From Sporolactobacillus sp. Y61 (GTDB lineage: Bacteria > Bacillota > Bacilli > Bacillales > Sporolactobacillaceae), in assembly GCF_040529185.1 (NCBI RefSeq), contig NZ_CP159510.1, positions 930,001 to 994,000 on the forward strand: a stretch of 64,000 bases of DNA. The letters are read 5' to 3'. Under the pieces are notes generated by a model, which saw nothing but the letters and a program-made list of their open reading frames with translations, had not been told where the DNA came from and searched no databases. Both the position numbers and the translations under genes were made by a program. Positions 53,019-64,000 of the stretch are shown piece after piece. Within the stretch, counting starts at the first letter, position 1; every line of letters begins with the position of its first letter.

Positions 53019-55064
53019 TCAGCGCCACCACTGGAACAGATGCTCAAATAAGCTTTTTTTCTCCACTTTTTTCTTCTTTCCCTGTTCTTTGTGGCGCTCC
53101 TTGCCGTCGCAATAGGTTGTCGGTTCTGTACCTTTGACAAACCAGGTAGGCCGGCCGGGGCATGTCCCGCCGGCACGTAATCCGGTTTTTGGATCGATGC
53201 TGACGCTGACGACGCCCTTGGGCGGATCGAAACTGTTCCGCGGCTGGCCATCCAGCGCGCTCTGCATGAAATGCGACCAGATGTCTTTGGCATAACCGGT
53301 TTCCGGATAGGTGCTGATCGTTTTCCCCTTGTCATAGCCGACCCAGACCGCACTGACCAGCTCCGGCGTGAATCCGGCCATCCAGCTGTCGGAAGAGGTC
53401 GACCCGGTTTTTGCGGCGATTTTATGTGTCAGCTGCCCGGCCACCTGCGCGCCGGTCACTTTCGTATAGCCGTTGAGCCGCTTATCGAAAATTCCGGTCA
53501 TCATCTGTGACAGAACAAAAGAAGTCTGACGGTTCAGTACCTGCCTGTGTTCCGGCAGCCAGGCATAGAGCACCTTTCCTTCCCGGTCGGTCACTTTGGT
53601 CACAAGTGCCGGCCGGATCCGCGCTCCTTCATTTGCCAGAGTGGCATAGGACCGTGCCATCTCGATGACACTGACCGGCCGGGATCCGAGTGCGAGCGAC
53701 GGGATGGCGGCGAGCGGACTGGTGATACCCGCACGCCGGGCGGCGGCAATCATTTTTTCCATACCGATCGCAAGGTGCGTTTTTACAGCAAAAACATTAT
53801 CGGACAGCGCGAGGGCCTGAGCCATCGTGATCGGCCCATTCGCATAATACCCGCCAAAGTTGTCCGGCGCATACGTTCTCCGCCCGTCATCGTATGTAAA
53901 GGATGTCGGCTCACTCTTCAGCAGTGTAGCCGGAGTAAACCCGTTCCGCAGTGCCGCATAATAGAGAAACGGTTTCATTGCAGACCCTGGTGTCCGTCTG
54001 GCGGTTACCGCGCGGTTAAATGGACTCTCTTTATAGTGACGCCCTCCTACCATGGCCACGACCCCGCCTGTTTTCGGATCCATGGCAATGAGTGCCGTCT
54101 GGATCGCCGATTGCTCCGGAATGGTTTTCTTAACCCAGTATTCGGCCGATTGCTGCGTCTCTGCATCGAGCGTCGTATAGACGTTCAGCCCGCCTGAATC
54201 GAGTTCTTTCGTCGTAAAATGCAGTTTCTCAGTCAACTCTTTACGTACGGCATCCTGGAAATAAGGGGCTGGTCGATCAGCCGGTTTCCGTTCACCATCC
54301 GCCAGATGCAGATCCGCCCGATAGGCGGCATCTGCCCGTTCTTTAGAGAGGAATCCGCTGTCGACCATCGTCTTCAGCACCACGCGCTGCCGTTCTTTTG
54401 CTTTGTGATAATTGAGAAAAGGGGAAAAGACGCCCGGCCCGTTCGGAATTCCGGCGATCATACTGGATTCGGCAAGCGAGAGATCCCCCGCTTTTTTATT
54501 AAAATAGATTTTCGCAGCGGCTTCGATGCCATAGGCCCCGTGCCCATAATAGATTGTGTTCAGGTACCCTTCGAGAATTTTCTTTTTCGGCTCATTCATT
54601 TCAAGACGGAGGGTGTAAAAAACTTCAGCGACTTTGCGCAGCCACGTTTTTTCATTCGTCAGGAACAGGTTCTTCGCATATTGCATCGTAATGGTGCTCG
54701 CTCCCTGTTTCTTGGACAGGGTACGCAGATCGATCAGTGCCGAGGCGGCAATACGCTTCAGATCGAACCCGTTATGGTGAAAAAAGTGCCGGTCTTCAAT
54801 GGCCAGAGTCGCCAGTTTCACCGATGGCGACATACGGTCGATTGCTACCCATTGCCGGTTAGCGCTCTCCCATTTGCCAATCAGTTTGCCGCGATTGTCA
54901 TAAAATGTCGCCGGAGCCGAGGCGGGAAAATCCATCGGCCCTGCCAGTTTCGCAGCAAGAACAAGGAGACCGGCCGCAGCAAGTGTGGCGCAGATCACTG
55001 CACCGCCAAGCTGCGCCAGGCGAAACGCCGGACTTCTTTTCCGTACCCAGGAGATAAAACGCAT
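53019..55064 (-). CDS. pbpG: Class A penicillin-binding protein (PbpG/YwhE-like)
   Basis: Bifunctional peptidoglycan polymerase, 681 aa. One N-terminal membrane helix (about 20-40), GT51 glycosyltransferase domain with the catalytic Glu90 in AIEDRHFFHHNG and GASTITMQYAKNLFL, then a transpeptidase domain with S361xxK364 (TPGSAMKPF), SDN-type LSDNVFA and KTG (AAKTGSTSSDSW). The C-terminus is basic and short. Size and position next to ywhD match B. subtilis PbpG, a sporulation-specific PBP. ATG 55064 lies 8 nt after GGAGG. It starts upstream of, and diverges from, ywiB. Confidence 0.93.
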   Translation of the reverse strand: MRFISWVRKRSPAFRLAQLGGAVICATLAAAGLLVLAAKLAGPMDFPASAPATFYDNRGKLIGKWESANRQWVAIDRMSPSVKLATLAIEDRHFFHHNGFDLKRIAASALIDLRTLSKKQGASTITMQYAKNLFLTNEKTWLRKVAEVFYTLRLEMNEPKKKILEGYLNTIYYGHGAYGIEAAAKIYFNKKAGDLSLAESSMIAGIPNGPGVFSPFLNYHKAKERQRVVLKTMVDSGFLSKERADAAYRADLHLADGERKPADRPAPYFQDAVRKELTEKLHFTTKELDSGGLNVYTTLDAETQQSAEYWVKKTIPEQSAIQTALIAMDPKTGGVVAMVGGRHYKESPFNRAVTARRTPGSAMKPFLYYAALRNGFTPATLLKSEPTSFTYDDGRRTYAPDNFGGYYANGPITMAQALALSDNVFAVKTHLAIGMEKMIAAARRAGITSPLAAIPSLALGSRPVSVIEMARSYATLANEGARIRPALVTKVTDREGKVLYAWLPEHRQVLNRQTSFVLSQMMTGIFDKRLNGYTKVTGAQVAGQLTHKIAAKTGSTSSDSWMAGFTPELVSAVWVGYDKGKTISTYPETGYAKDIWSHFMQSALDGQPRNSFDPPKGVVSVSIDPKTGLRAGGTCPGRPTWFVKGTEPTTYCDGKERHKEQGKKKKVEKKSLFEHLFQWWR

Positions 55065-55296
55065 CGGCAGCACCTCCTCATGGACTATTCTGCTATCCAG
55101 TATGGTTCAGCCCCCCTTTTTATAAACATGGTCTGGAAAACGCATCAGCAGGTAAAAATGATGAAGGCGGCCGGCCACAGGTCTTTTTAACAGATTTATG
55201 CGAAAAAAGGCGGATTAGCCTTGCCCGGAGCTGTCCAATATTTTATAGTTATATGAGTATGGAAAAGTGCGGTTTTATTTCGCAGGAGGCCAGAGC

Positions 55297-55704
55297 GTGA
55301 CGTCTCAAGAGATTGAAATTGAATGGGTCAGCCGGATACCCGGCAGCCGCAGCCCGCTTCGCATGTCGCTTCGTGGCCGGCTGAAAGAGGGAACGGATGG
55401 CTTTTATCTGACATACCGTGCAGAAGGCGCTTCACAATATATCATTAAGTTTACGAAGGGTGAAGCACTGATCAGGCGCAGAGGTCAGTATCCGCTGAGG
55501 CAGCCGCTGAAGCTTGGAAAAAGCCTGCACGGGAAGCTTGGGACACCGTCTGGCAACCTGGCTACGGAAGCGGCTGCTGAAAGCATCACGGCGACCTGGA
55601 GTCCGGAGTCCGGATCCGGCGCAGCCGGTCTGGTCTACCGGCTGAACATTCAGGGAGAAGATGCCGGGACCTTCCGGATCACATGGAGCTTTATGCGATT
55701 ATAA
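55297..55704 (+). CDS. ywiB: YwiB-like DUF1934 protein
   Basis: Beta-barrel protein of 135 aa with lipocalin-like fold in the YwiB family; length is close to B. subtilis YwiB. IKFTKGEALIRRRGQ and the terminal GTFRITWSFMRL are typical. GTG 55297 has AGGAGG 9 nt upstream. It precedes argS by about 180 bp, the same order as in B. subtilis. Function unknown. Confidence 0.85.
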   Translation: MTSQEIEIEWVSRIPGSRSPLRMSLRGRLKEGTDGFYLTYRAEGASQYIIKFTKGEALIRRRGQYPLRQPLKLGKSLHGKLGTPSGNLATEAAAESITATWSPESGSGAAGLVYRLNIQGEDAGTFRITWSFMRL

Positions 55705-55887
55705 TGTTTCAGGCTGACTGGAGCGGAAGGGCGCGGGACGCCTGCAGGCAGCGAGCCGGGGCTCTGGAATCCATATATTGGAAGCCTACAAATCGGCCGC
55801 GGAAAATAGGCAATGAAAAGTAGCAGAAGTGATAAAGACAGCCCGCCGTCTGAGGCGGTTCTGTATGTATTTTTTGGAGGGTAAAAC

Positions 55888-57558
55888 ATGGCAATTGTCG
55901 AACAGGTCAAAGAACAATTGAAAGAAGAAATAAAACAGGCCGTGCTGAAAGCAGGCCTTGCATCTGAAGAGCAGATTCCGGACATCGTGCTGGAAGTGCC
56001 AAAGGATAAAGCACACGGCGATTTTGCGACGAATATGGCGATGCAGCTGGCCCGGATCGCCAAGATGGCACCACGAAAAATCGCCGGCGAACTGGTCGCC
56101 CATTTTGACAGGAAGAAAGGCCATATCCGCAAAATTGAGGTGGCAGGGCCGGGCTTTATCAACTTTTTCCTTGATAATCAGTATCTGACGGATCTGATTC
56201 CGGCGATTATCAAAGCGGGGGATGCCTACGGCGCTTCGGGCAGCGGTGGCGGTGAGAAAGTGCTTGTTGAGTTTGTTTCGGCGAACCCGACCGGCAGCCT
56301 GCATCTCGGTCATGCGCGCGGCGCGGCGGTCGGTGATACGCTCTGTAAACTGCTGAACAAAGCCGGCTACAGGGCCAGTGCGGAATACTATATTAATGAT
56401 GGTGGCAATCAGATCACGAATCTCGCTGTTTCTCTTGAGGCACGCTACCTGCAGGCGCTTGGGAAAAATGCCGAAATTCCTGAAAACGGCTACCATGGCA
56501 GGGATATAATCGAACTCGCCGATCAGCTCGTGGAGAAATATGGCGGCACGCTTGAAGCAAAACCGAAAGAAGAACGCCTGCGTTTCTTCCGCAACTTTGG
56601 TGTGGATCATCTGATGCGGGGCATCAGGAAGGATCTGGCCGACTTCCGGGTGACGTTCGATCGCTGGTATTCGGAGCGTTCACTGTATGAAACACACAAA
56701 GTTGAAGCGGCACTGGACATGCTGAAGGATAAAGGGGAAACATTTGAAAAGGACAATGCCGTCTGGCTGAAGACCTCGGAACACGGAGACGACAAAGACC
56801 GCGTGCTGATTAAATCAGACGGTACCTATACCTACTTTACCCCGGATATTTCCTATCATAAAGATAAGTTTGACCGCGGGTTTGACCGCCTGATCGACGT
56901 ACTCGGTGCCGATCACCACGGGTATGTCCCGAGAATGAAGGCCGCGCTGGCCGAACTTGGCTATGATCCCGATAAGCTGAATGTACAGATTATTCAGCTC
57001 GTCAACCTGTTTAAGAACGGGGAAAAGGTTAAGATGAGCAAGCGAACCGGTAAAGCGGTAACGATGCGTGAACTGATGGAAGACGTCGGCGTCGATGCCG
57101 CACGTTATTTCTTTGCCATGCGGAGTGCGGACACGCATCTGGACTTTGATCTGGATCTTGCAATTTCCCGTTCCAACGAAAATCCGGTTTATTATGTTCA
57201 GTATGCTTTTGCAAGAATCACGAGTATGTTGAAACGGGCGGAAGCCCTCGATACAAAGCCCTCTGAGTCGATCGATCTGAGCTTACTGTCCGGCGAAAAG
57301 GAAATTGATCTGCTGAAGCAGCTCGGTGAGTTCCCGTCGGTGGTTGCGGGCAGTGCGGCAAAACTTGCGATTCAGCATATCCCGTCGTATCTGTTTGATC
57401 TCGCATCGAAACTTCACAGCTTTTATAATGCGGAAAAAGTACTTGATGAGACGAACATGCCGCTCAGTAAAGCTCGTGTCGCTCTGATGAAGGCCGTGCG
57501 GATAACATTAAAAAATGGTATGGATCTGATCGGTGTTCATGCGCCGGATCAAATGTAA
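55888..57558 (+). CDS. argS: Arginyl-tRNA synthetase
   Basis: Class I synthetase, 556 aa. N-terminal additional domain (1-110), HIGH motif as HLGH (139-142) in [13 protein letters not shown] motif as KMSKRTGK near residue 382, and the anticodon-binding DALR-type C-terminal domain ending in M. All normal. GGAGGGTAAAAC precedes the ATG. A terminator follows shared with cls. Confidence 0.97.
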   Translation: MAIVEQVKEQLKEEIKQAVLKAGLASEEQIPDIVLEVPKDKAHGDFATNMAMQLARIAKMAPRKIAGELVAHFDRKKGHIRKIEVAGPGFINFFLDNQYLTDLIPAIIKAGDAYGASGSGGGEKVLVEFVSANPTGSLHLGHARGAAVGDTLCKLLNKAGYRASAEYYINDGGNQITNLAVSLEARYLQALGKNAEIPENGYHGRDIIELADQLVEKYGGTLEAKPKEERLRFFRNFGVDHLMRGIRKDLADFRVTFDRWYSERSLYETHKVEAALDMLKDKGETFEKDNAVWLKTSEHGDDKDRVLIKSDGTYTYFTPDISYHKDKFDRGFDRLIDVLGADHHGYVPRMKAALAELGYDPDKLNVQIIQLVNLFKNGEKVKMSKRTGKAVTMRELMEDVGVDAARYFFAMRSADTHLDFDLDLAISRSNENPVYYVQYAFARITSMLKRAEALDTKPSESIDLSLLSGEKEIDLLKQLGEFPSVVAGSAAKLAIQHIPSYLFDLASKLHSFYNAEKVLDETNMPLSKARVALMKAVRITLKNGMDLIGVHAPDQM

Positions 57559-57564
57559 TCTGAA

Positions 57565-57606
57565 AAAATCCGGCGTTCCCTCGAAACTGTGGGAACGCCG
57601 GATTTT
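57565..57606. terminator. Bidirectional terminator argS/cls
   Basis: AAATCCGGCGTTCCC/GGGAACGCCGGATTT stem with T tracts on both strands. Confidence 0.92.
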
Positions 57607-57611
57607 CTATT

Positions 57612-58820
57612 TCACAGGAAAAAACTGAACCAGGCGGAACAGATGGTTTTCAGTTTCTCGATTGGTGAACGGTTCCGTACCTTTGCGGCGTCCACCTCTA
57701 CCGAAAAGTTGCGGATCTCCCGCTGCAGCTGATCGAGAACATTGCGGACAATCACCGGATCGTCGGTAAATCCGGACAGTTCATCATTCAGGAAAAAGCT
57801 CCGCTGGTCGAAATTTGTGGTACCGATATAGGCCAGCTTTCGATCGACAACAAAGGCTTTGGAATGGAAAAAGCCCTGATAAAAATGAAAGAGTCCGGCT
57901 CCTTTTTCAATAAGTGGCTGAAGGTAGTGGAAAGATGCCGGCCGGACCAGTGCATGATCCCGTTTCATCGGTAATAATATCGTCAGTTTTACGCCATGCT
58001 CAAGGCGATCCATGAGTACGTCCATCAGTTTCCGACTCGGGATAAAGTAAGGGGAACCGATTATAATCGACTCGCGCGCGGCTGCCAGCTTTTCAGCAAA
58101 AATCGTTTCAATCTGCTTCCCGTCTGTTGCAATCAGAACCAGCTTCGACGGTCCTTTTTCATGTTTGGGGAAGAAAGCGCGCCGGTCCGCTACGCTGCCG
58201 CCTGAACGGCGCCAGTCTTCGAGAAACCGGCGCTGCAGTTCAGCCACACTCTCTCCCACAACTTTCAGATGGTTATCATGCCATGGCCCCTTCTCAGGAG
58301 TCTGGCCGAGGTAGTCACGACTGACATTGAAACCGCCGAAATAACCGACCCTGCCGTCAATGACCGCTATCTTACGGTGATTGCGCCGGTTCAGCGCGTA
58401 AACGGTGAAGGGAAATCCGACTTTGCCGGAGAAGGCCAGCTGAACCCCGGCACGTGCCAGTTCCGCCTTTTTGGACCGCAGTTTGAAAGCCGCAAGGAAG
58501 TCAACAAGCAGCCGAACCTCAACGCCTTCTGCCGCTTTCTTCTTCAGCAGGTCCAGCCATTGCCTGCCGACGTTGTCTGCCTCAAAAATAAAGAAAGATA
58601 AATGGATATGATCTTTCGCTTCACTGATTTCCCGAAGCATGTCATGGAACAGTTCCCGCCCCTGTGTAAAGTAAAGCAGCCGGTTCTGTCCTGATACTGC
58701 TTTCCGTTCCGGGAGTTTCGGATGTCTGACCTTCAGGCCGGTGACAATGTCAAGTAATGCGCCGGCAATCAGCAGCAGAATAATCAGCAGAATAGTTATA
58801 CCGGTCCAGAGCAGGTTCAT
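57612..58820 (-). CDS. Cardiolipin synthase-type phospholipase D protein
   Basis: Phospholipase-D superfamily membrane enzyme of 402 aa making cardiolipin from phosphatidylglycerol. One N-terminal helix (about 5-25), then two HKD motifs: NHRKIAVIDGRVGYFGGFN and FHSKAFVVDRKLAYIGTTN. It is shorter than Cls of 480-510 aa and has a single anchor. ATG 58820 follows AAGGGGAC; an in-frame ATG at 58871 is possible. The family member near argS in B. subtilis is YwiE, which supports the position. Which cardiolipin synthase it is remains open. Confidence 0.87.
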   Translation of the reverse strand: MNLLWTGITILLIILLLIAGALLDIVTGLKVRHPKLPERKAVSGQNRLLYFTQGRELFHDMLREISEAKDHIHLSFFIFEADNVGRQWLDLLKKKAAEGVEVRLLVDFLAAFKLRSKKAELARAGVQLAFSGKVGFPFTVYALNRRNHRKIAVIDGRVGYFGGFNVSRDYLGQTPEKGPWHDNHLKVVGESVAELQRRFLEDWRRSGGSVADRRAFFPKHEKGPSKLVLIATDGKQIETIFAEKLAAARESIIIGSPYFIPSRKLMDVLMDRLEHGVKLTILLPMKRDHALVRPASFHYLQPLIEKGAGLFHFYQGFFHSKAFVVDRKLAYIGTTNFDQRSFFLNDELSGFTDDPVIVRNVLDQLQREIRNFSVEVDAAKVRNRSPIEKLKTICSAWFSFFL

Positions 58821-58921
58821 GCGTATGTCCCCTTGTGTTTCCGGAAGCCTTTCCGGAGAGTGTATACTCATAATATATCCTGATTTCAGTAATGTATAGA
58901 TTTCCGGCGCATTTCATTCAG

Positions 58922-58985
58922 ATCGGCTGATTAGGCGGGTCCGGCTGAAACAGACGGAGGAACAGCTGAATGAAGGGGCCCGGCC
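58922..58985. repeat. Short decayed GGCTGA repeat (three units)
   Basis: GGCTGATTAGGCGGGTCC, GGCTGAAACAGACGGAGG and AGCTGAATGAAGGGGCCC follow each other about every 20 bp. The core is shared with the 52.5-kb array. It lies between cls and the transporter gene; nothing else is recognisable in 58872-59104. Confidence 0.55.
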
Positions 58986-59104
58986 GGATAACTGATGCCT
59001 ACCTGAAGAAAAACGAAGTCGCAGGCGCTGCAGCTTTGTTGTCCTCTTTTTCCCAAAAAAACCGGTCCCGAAAGGCACTGATAGCCCTTTTTTACCCGAA
59101 TGCG

Positions 59105-60538
59105 TTACCAGATCACGACCGCAATCAGCGTCGATACGATTAACCCGGCCATCACCGGGATGAAATTTTTTCTGACGAGGTCAACAGGCGAGACGCGGCA
59201 GAATGCAGCAATGGCAACAAGCGATGACCAGGCAACAATCGTGCCGCCCCCGCTCCAGATGGCTCCCATCTGACCCACAGCCGCAAGAGCCGTTCCGTCA
59301 ATCTGTGTGGTGGCCAGGGCGGCGGACAGTCCGCCGACCAGCGGCAGACCGGAGAAGCCGGAACCGTCCAGTCCGGTAATGAGACCCACAATCAGAATGA
59401 CTGCGGCAACAAGAAATCCGCTTTGCGGGATATTATCCTGAACGGATTGTATAAGATCAAAGAGAAAGTCCGGAGCTTCCTGCGTATTCGATAAGATCTT
59501 GCCTGAGAAATCCGAACTGCCGAGGAGAAAGAATCCCGAGATCGGGATGACAGGTCCCATGGCCCGGAAGGAGAAAATAAATCCATCCGTCAGGTGCTGG
59601 CTGATTTTGTCAAACGCATCTATACCCCAGACCGGTATGCAGGTCAGGATCAGCAGAATCACCGCAACACCGCCGATAAAGGCTGCACCTTCTCCCCCTT
59701 CCATGCTGCTGCCTGAGTTCGGCAACAGTTTTGTCGCAAACATGTAGCACATAATGGCAAGCAGGGTCAGGGGAACAAGGATGGCAAAAATCCGCGACCA
59801 TTTTTCTTTTCCTGAAGGGATTACGGAGGGGCCACTGCCTTTACGAGCGCCCGGACCATGGATATCGGCCGGTTCATCGACGGTATGCTGCTGACCGGCG
59901 GGCTGGATGCTCTTGCGGAACATCAGGTAAGCGGTCAGCAGGGCAACCGCACCTGTAATCAGCGACAGAATCATCGCCCGGTCAGCCACCAGGCTAACGT
60001 CCAGCCCCGCCGATTTTGCGGTCAGCGCCGGTGCGGCCTGCATGATATAATCAGAAGACAGGGCCATGCCCTGGCCGGCGATTGAAACAGTCATCGCTAC
60101 TGCCATCCGGGGCAGCCCGGCTTTCACCGCAGCAGGAAGCAGCAACGTGCAAATCAGCGGGACAGCCGGTGTCGGCCAGAAGAAAAGAGAGATCATATAG
60201 GTTGCAATGATCAGCATCAGAAAGGACAAATGGCCGTTCTTCATCACTTTTCGGATGGGAGCAATCATCTTCTGATCTGCCCCCAGGTCCCCGAGAGACT
60301 TTAGCAAGGCCATCATCAGTGTGATAATCAGAAAGATGTGGAACAGCTCCTGCGCGGCCACCAGGCTGGCATTGAATGTGGCTTTCAACCCATCGATAAC
60401 AGAGGAATGATAGACGGAGGCAACGAAAAAGGTCCCGATCAGGGTGGGCATAACAATTCCCCTGCGACAGATCATAATCACGATAATGACCAGGGTGGAA
60501 AGAGCATACAGCCAGTGGGTCAGTGATAATCCGGACAT
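59105..60538 (-). CDS. Membrane transporter of the ion transporter (IT) type
   Basis: Polytopic protein of 477 aa with about 12 helices in two halves, split by a hydrophilic loop (residues 210-245). Repeated Pro/Gly-rich re-entrant stretches (FFWPTPAVPLICTLLLPAA; GSGFSGLPLVGGLSAALATT) are like those of IT-superfamily carboxylate carriers (DcuC, TRAP-M, GntP). Substrate unknown. It is divergent from rpoE by about 370 bp. Family placement is from motif feel only. Confidence 0.65.
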   Translation of the reverse strand: MSGLSLTHWLYALSTLVIIVIMICRRGIVMPTLIGTFFVASVYHSSVIDGLKATFNASLVAAQELFHIFLIITLMMALLKSLGDLGADQKMIAPIRKVMKNGHLSFLMLIIATYMISLFFWPTPAVPLICTLLLPAAVKAGLPRMAVAMTVSIAGQGMALSSDYIMQAAPALTAKSAGLDVSLVADRAMILSLITGAVALLTAYLMFRKSIQPAGQQHTVDEPADIHGPGARKGSGPSVIPSGKEKWSRIFAILVPLTLLAIMCYMFATKLLPNSGSSMEGGEGAAFIGGVAVILLILTCIPVWGIDAFDKISQHLTDGFIFSFRAMGPVIPISGFFLLGSSDFSGKILSNTQEAPDFLFDLIQSVQDNIPQSGFLVAAVILIVGLITGLDGSGFSGLPLVGGLSAALATTQIDGTALAAVGQMGAIWSGGGTIVAWSSLVAIAAFCRVSPVDLVRKNFIPVMAGLIVSTLIAVVIW

Positions 60539-60906
60539 GTGAACAACCCTTTCTATTCAGATTGACACGCTTGCAACTGTCTGTGGTTTAAAGGACACGA
60601 TCCTCTATGAAAGGGCGAGAGGGTCATGATATTTCAGATATCATATGCAGGAGATGGAAAAAAGGTCATTCGCCTGTTTGACAGGGCGCAAGAGCATTCA
60701 CAGCGGGGAAAACGCTCACCTGCTGAGACCGGCAGAAAAAACCGGGGAAAACCGGATACCTGTTTTTCAGCCCCCGGGCTTGCTTTTCAAATAAATACGG
60801 ATTATTGTATGTAGTGTATAACTTTTCACGCGCGGAGCCTGTATTCTTTACAGGAACCTGGCAGGTGCCCGGATGCGGGCAATGGACGAAAGAAAGGATG
60901 TTTTCA

Positions 60907-61365
60907 GTGGGAGAACATGTAGCTGAGAAGTCGAAAGTAGATCAACTGTATGATATATTGGCGGCAGCTAAAGAACCGAAAAGCTTTTATGAAATGACAG
61001 ATCAGATTCTTAAAAGGGATGAAGTCGAGGCCGATCACGGTGAATCGCTCGCACGTCTGTACACAACGCTTACTTTGGACGGCCGGTTTCTGAATGTCGG
61101 ACATAATTTATGGGCGCTGCGTAACTGGTATCCGATCGATCAGCGTGAAGACGATGTGGCCAAGACGCTGGGTGACGAACAGTACAAGAAGAATAAAATC
61201 GCTGAAGACGGATTCGATGACTACGATGAAGATAACGACGATGAAGATGAAGATGATTCTGATGATGTGGATGACACGGATGAAGAGGATTATGGTGATC
61301 AGGATGATGATGATGTCCGCCGGATCAAAAAAAATGCCATCGATATGAATAAGGATAACGAATAA
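60907..61365 (+). CDS. rpoE: RNA polymerase delta subunit RpoE
   Basis: Gram-positive accessory subunit of RNA polymerase, 152 aa. Residues 1-90 form the HARE-HTH winged domain (SKVDQLYDILAAAKEPKSFYEMTDQIL shown in part: SKVDQLYDILAAAKEPKSF; WALRNWYPID). Residues from about 100 are an acidic Asp/Glu tail. GTG 60907 stands 8 nt after AAAGG; the ATG at 60898 abuts it. The next gene is pyrG after 370 bp, as in B. subtilis. Confidence 0.93.
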   Translation: MGEHVAEKSKVDQLYDILAAAKEPKSFYEMTDQILKRDEVEADHGESLARLYTTLTLDGRFLNVGHNLWALRNWYPIDQREDDVAKTLGDEQYKKNKIAEDGFDDYDEDNDDEDEDDSDDVDDTDEEDYGDQDDDDVRRIKKNAIDMNKDNE

Positions 61366-61401
61366 CCTCTCAGGTCCTTACAGAAACCGGAAAAAATCTA
61401 C

Positions 61402-61430
61402 TTGATTCATCTGGTCAAGTTTGTTAGAAT
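61402..61430 (+). promoter_or_regulatory. pyrG promoter
   Basis: TTGATT (61402-61407) and TAGAAT (61425-61430), 17-bp spacing; start of transcription at GGGC 61437-61440 after a six-base gap. Confidence 0.8.
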
Positions 61431-61436
61431 TGCAAA

Positions 61437-61508
61437 GGGCTAATTATAGACCGTTTTGGAAAAAGAGCGGGCCCTCCCGAAAAGGAGCGGCAGCGCTTTT
61501 CTTTTTTT
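61437..61508 (+). promoter_or_regulatory. pyrG attenuator, GGGC start and CCCTCCC-containing terminator
   Basis: In B. subtilis low CTP makes polymerase add extra G at a GGGC start; the poly-G then pairs with a CU-rich stem and stops termination. The same parts are here: GGGC at 61437, a terminator (61460-61508) with 5' arm AAAAGAGCGGGCCCTCCC and 3' arm GGAGCGGCAGCGCTTTT followed by T tract. The stem has some mismatches. A second hairpin (CCTGCGACTG/CAGTCGGCAGG) lies at 61630-61652. Confidence 0.75.
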
Positions 61509-61734
61509 ATAGCTGTTGGAACGTACAGTAAAGGCAACTGAGGCTCAACCGCGATCTTTTTATACTTGATAAAAGGATCAATTTTTGTGGGAAAAAGTTC
61601 AGAAAACAAAGTCTCTGGCGTTGCCTGCGACTGACCAGTCGGCAGGATTTTCTTTAAATTTAATCATGATTTCATATATTATCCGGGTGCAAAGGCTTCG
61701 CCTGACCGAATGGTGTGATAAGGGGGATTTGTGA

Positions 61735-63336
<1,602 letters not shown>

Positions 63337-63355
63337 AGGACAGATCAGTAAAGGG

Positions 63356-63387
63356 CCGGATGCTGTGCATCCGGTTTTTCTTTTTTC
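63356..63387 (+). terminator. Terminator after pyrG
   Basis: CCGGATGC/GCATCCGG stem with TTTTTCTTTTTT. Confidence 0.9.
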
Positions 63388-63472
63388 AACAGGCAGGAAA
63401 AGCAGGTTTCCGCGAAGAACCCTTTTAGAAGACAGACATGGCCGCCCAGGAATAGCATCAGGAGGGATCGAG

Positions 63473-63858
63473 ATGGATCACGTTGATTCGGAACCATCCG
63501 GGGAAATATTGATTGTTGATGACGAGCCCGGCATTCGCCTTTTACTCAGCGAATGTATCAAAAAAGAAGGCTTCCGGCCGATTGTGGCTGGAAACGGCAG
63601 ACAGGCCCTTGAAGTGGTCCGGAAACAGTATCCGGATCTGGTTCTGCTTGATATGAATATCCCGGGATAAATGGGGCAGACGCACTGAGGGAAATAAAAA
63701 GGATAAATTCCGACATTAAAGTGATGATTATGACGGCTTATACGGATAAAAAGATGATCAGTCAATTAATCGGAGAAGGGGCAATCACCTGTTTTACCAA
63801 ACCGTTCGACCTTGCCGAACTGATGGCAGCGATCAGGCATGAAGTGACTCTGGCGTGA
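63473..63858 (+). CDS. spo0F: Sporulation response regulator Spo0F, frameshifted
   Basis: Single-domain receiver of the sporulation phosphorelay, passing phosphate from sensor kinases to Spo0B. Residues in the first frame: acidic pocket D16, D17 ([11 protein letters not shown]), phosphorylation site D60 ([10 protein letters not shown]). The frame stops at 63670, but the next continues [12 protein letters not shown], the conserved T in MIMTAY and K in CFTKPFDL to 63858. Adding one base at CCCGGG/ATA gives 128 aa, close to B. subtilis Spo0F (124). AGGAGGGATCGAG precedes the ATG. Position after pyrG supports the identity. Natural loss would block sporulation, so a consensus error is likely. Confidence 0.9.
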
Positions 63859-63859
63859 A

Positions 63860-63893
63860 CCGGCTGATTGAGGTTCAGCCGGGGGCTTTTTTA
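63860..63893 (+). terminator. Terminator after spo0F
   Basis: CCGGCTGA/TCAGCCGG stem with a T tract; the rest of the window (63894-64000) shows only a promoter-like TATACT and no gene start. Confidence 0.88.
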
Positions 63894-64000
63894 TGTTATA
63901 CTATATAGGGTTATCAGCATCGTCCGAAACGCATTTTACTGATCAGACAGAGCTGTTCATGGGACCGGCACAGGTGATACATAAACCGGCTTTATGCCAG

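Overview
The window reads as chromosome of a spore-forming member of the Bacillales with about 50% G+C. It carries spore cortex and germination genes (cwlJ, gerQ, a SleL/YaaH-type cortex hydrolase), spo0F, a sporulation-type penicillin-binding protein (pbpG), rpoE (delta subunit) and coproheme decarboxylase hemQ. Many genes keep the order of their B. subtilis counterparts (ywdK-gerQ-cwlJ, hemQ-pta, lipL, ywfO-ywgA, ywhD-pbpG, ywiB-argS, rpoE-pyrG-spo0F). Base composition and content would suit a Sporolactobacillaceae-like lineage, but the genus cannot be proven from this window. No rRNA, tRNA, prophage or CRISPR array was found.

Layout: 1-9 kb holds a partial MFS exporter, a branched-chain aminotransferase, patA, a small heat-shock protein, an isochorismatase-like hydrolase, recQ and a lysine-riboswitch-controlled lysine permease. 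9-17 kb holds an MtnE-like aminotransferase, the frameshifted spore hydrolase, ykwC, ywdK, gerQ, cwlJ, hemQ and pta, with two decayed IS fragments. 17-20 kb is a 21-bp-period repeat array followed by an intact IS with 9-bp target duplications. 20-25 kb has a CPBP protease and a yhcEFGHI-type ABC operon. 25-36 kb has an amino acid permease, lipL, a Fur-boxed yclNOPQ-type siderophore importer, a tautomerase, an acetyltransferase and a beta-glucoside PTS. 36-44 kb is the branched-chain amino acid block: ilvD (with a leader-peptide attenuator) divergent from leuABCD (with a leucine T-box). 44-45 kb is decayed DNA with remnants of nrdG and an old-yellow-enzyme gene. 45-64 kb returns to the conserved backbone: PHP phosphatase, ywfO, ywgA, gshA, ywhD, pbpG, ywiB, argS, cls, a transporter, rpoE, pyrG and spo0F.

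How the genes work together: four regulatory RNA strategies for amino acid and nucleotide supply lie in one window: lysine riboswitch (lysP), tRNA-Leu T-box (leuABCD), translation-coupled attenuation (ilvD, unusual for a Bacillus relative), and a GGGC-start reiterative-transcription attenuator (pyrG). LeuA lacks its leucine-feedback domain, so transcriptional control may be the main brake on leucine synthesis.

Two whole-window patterns stand out. Intergenic arrays of 21-bp units occur at about 17.9, 28.1, 52.5 and 58.9 kb, and three of them share one core in either orientation. Four otherwise sound genes each lack exactly one base, always beside a CCGG/G-run, which looks more like consensus error than decay.
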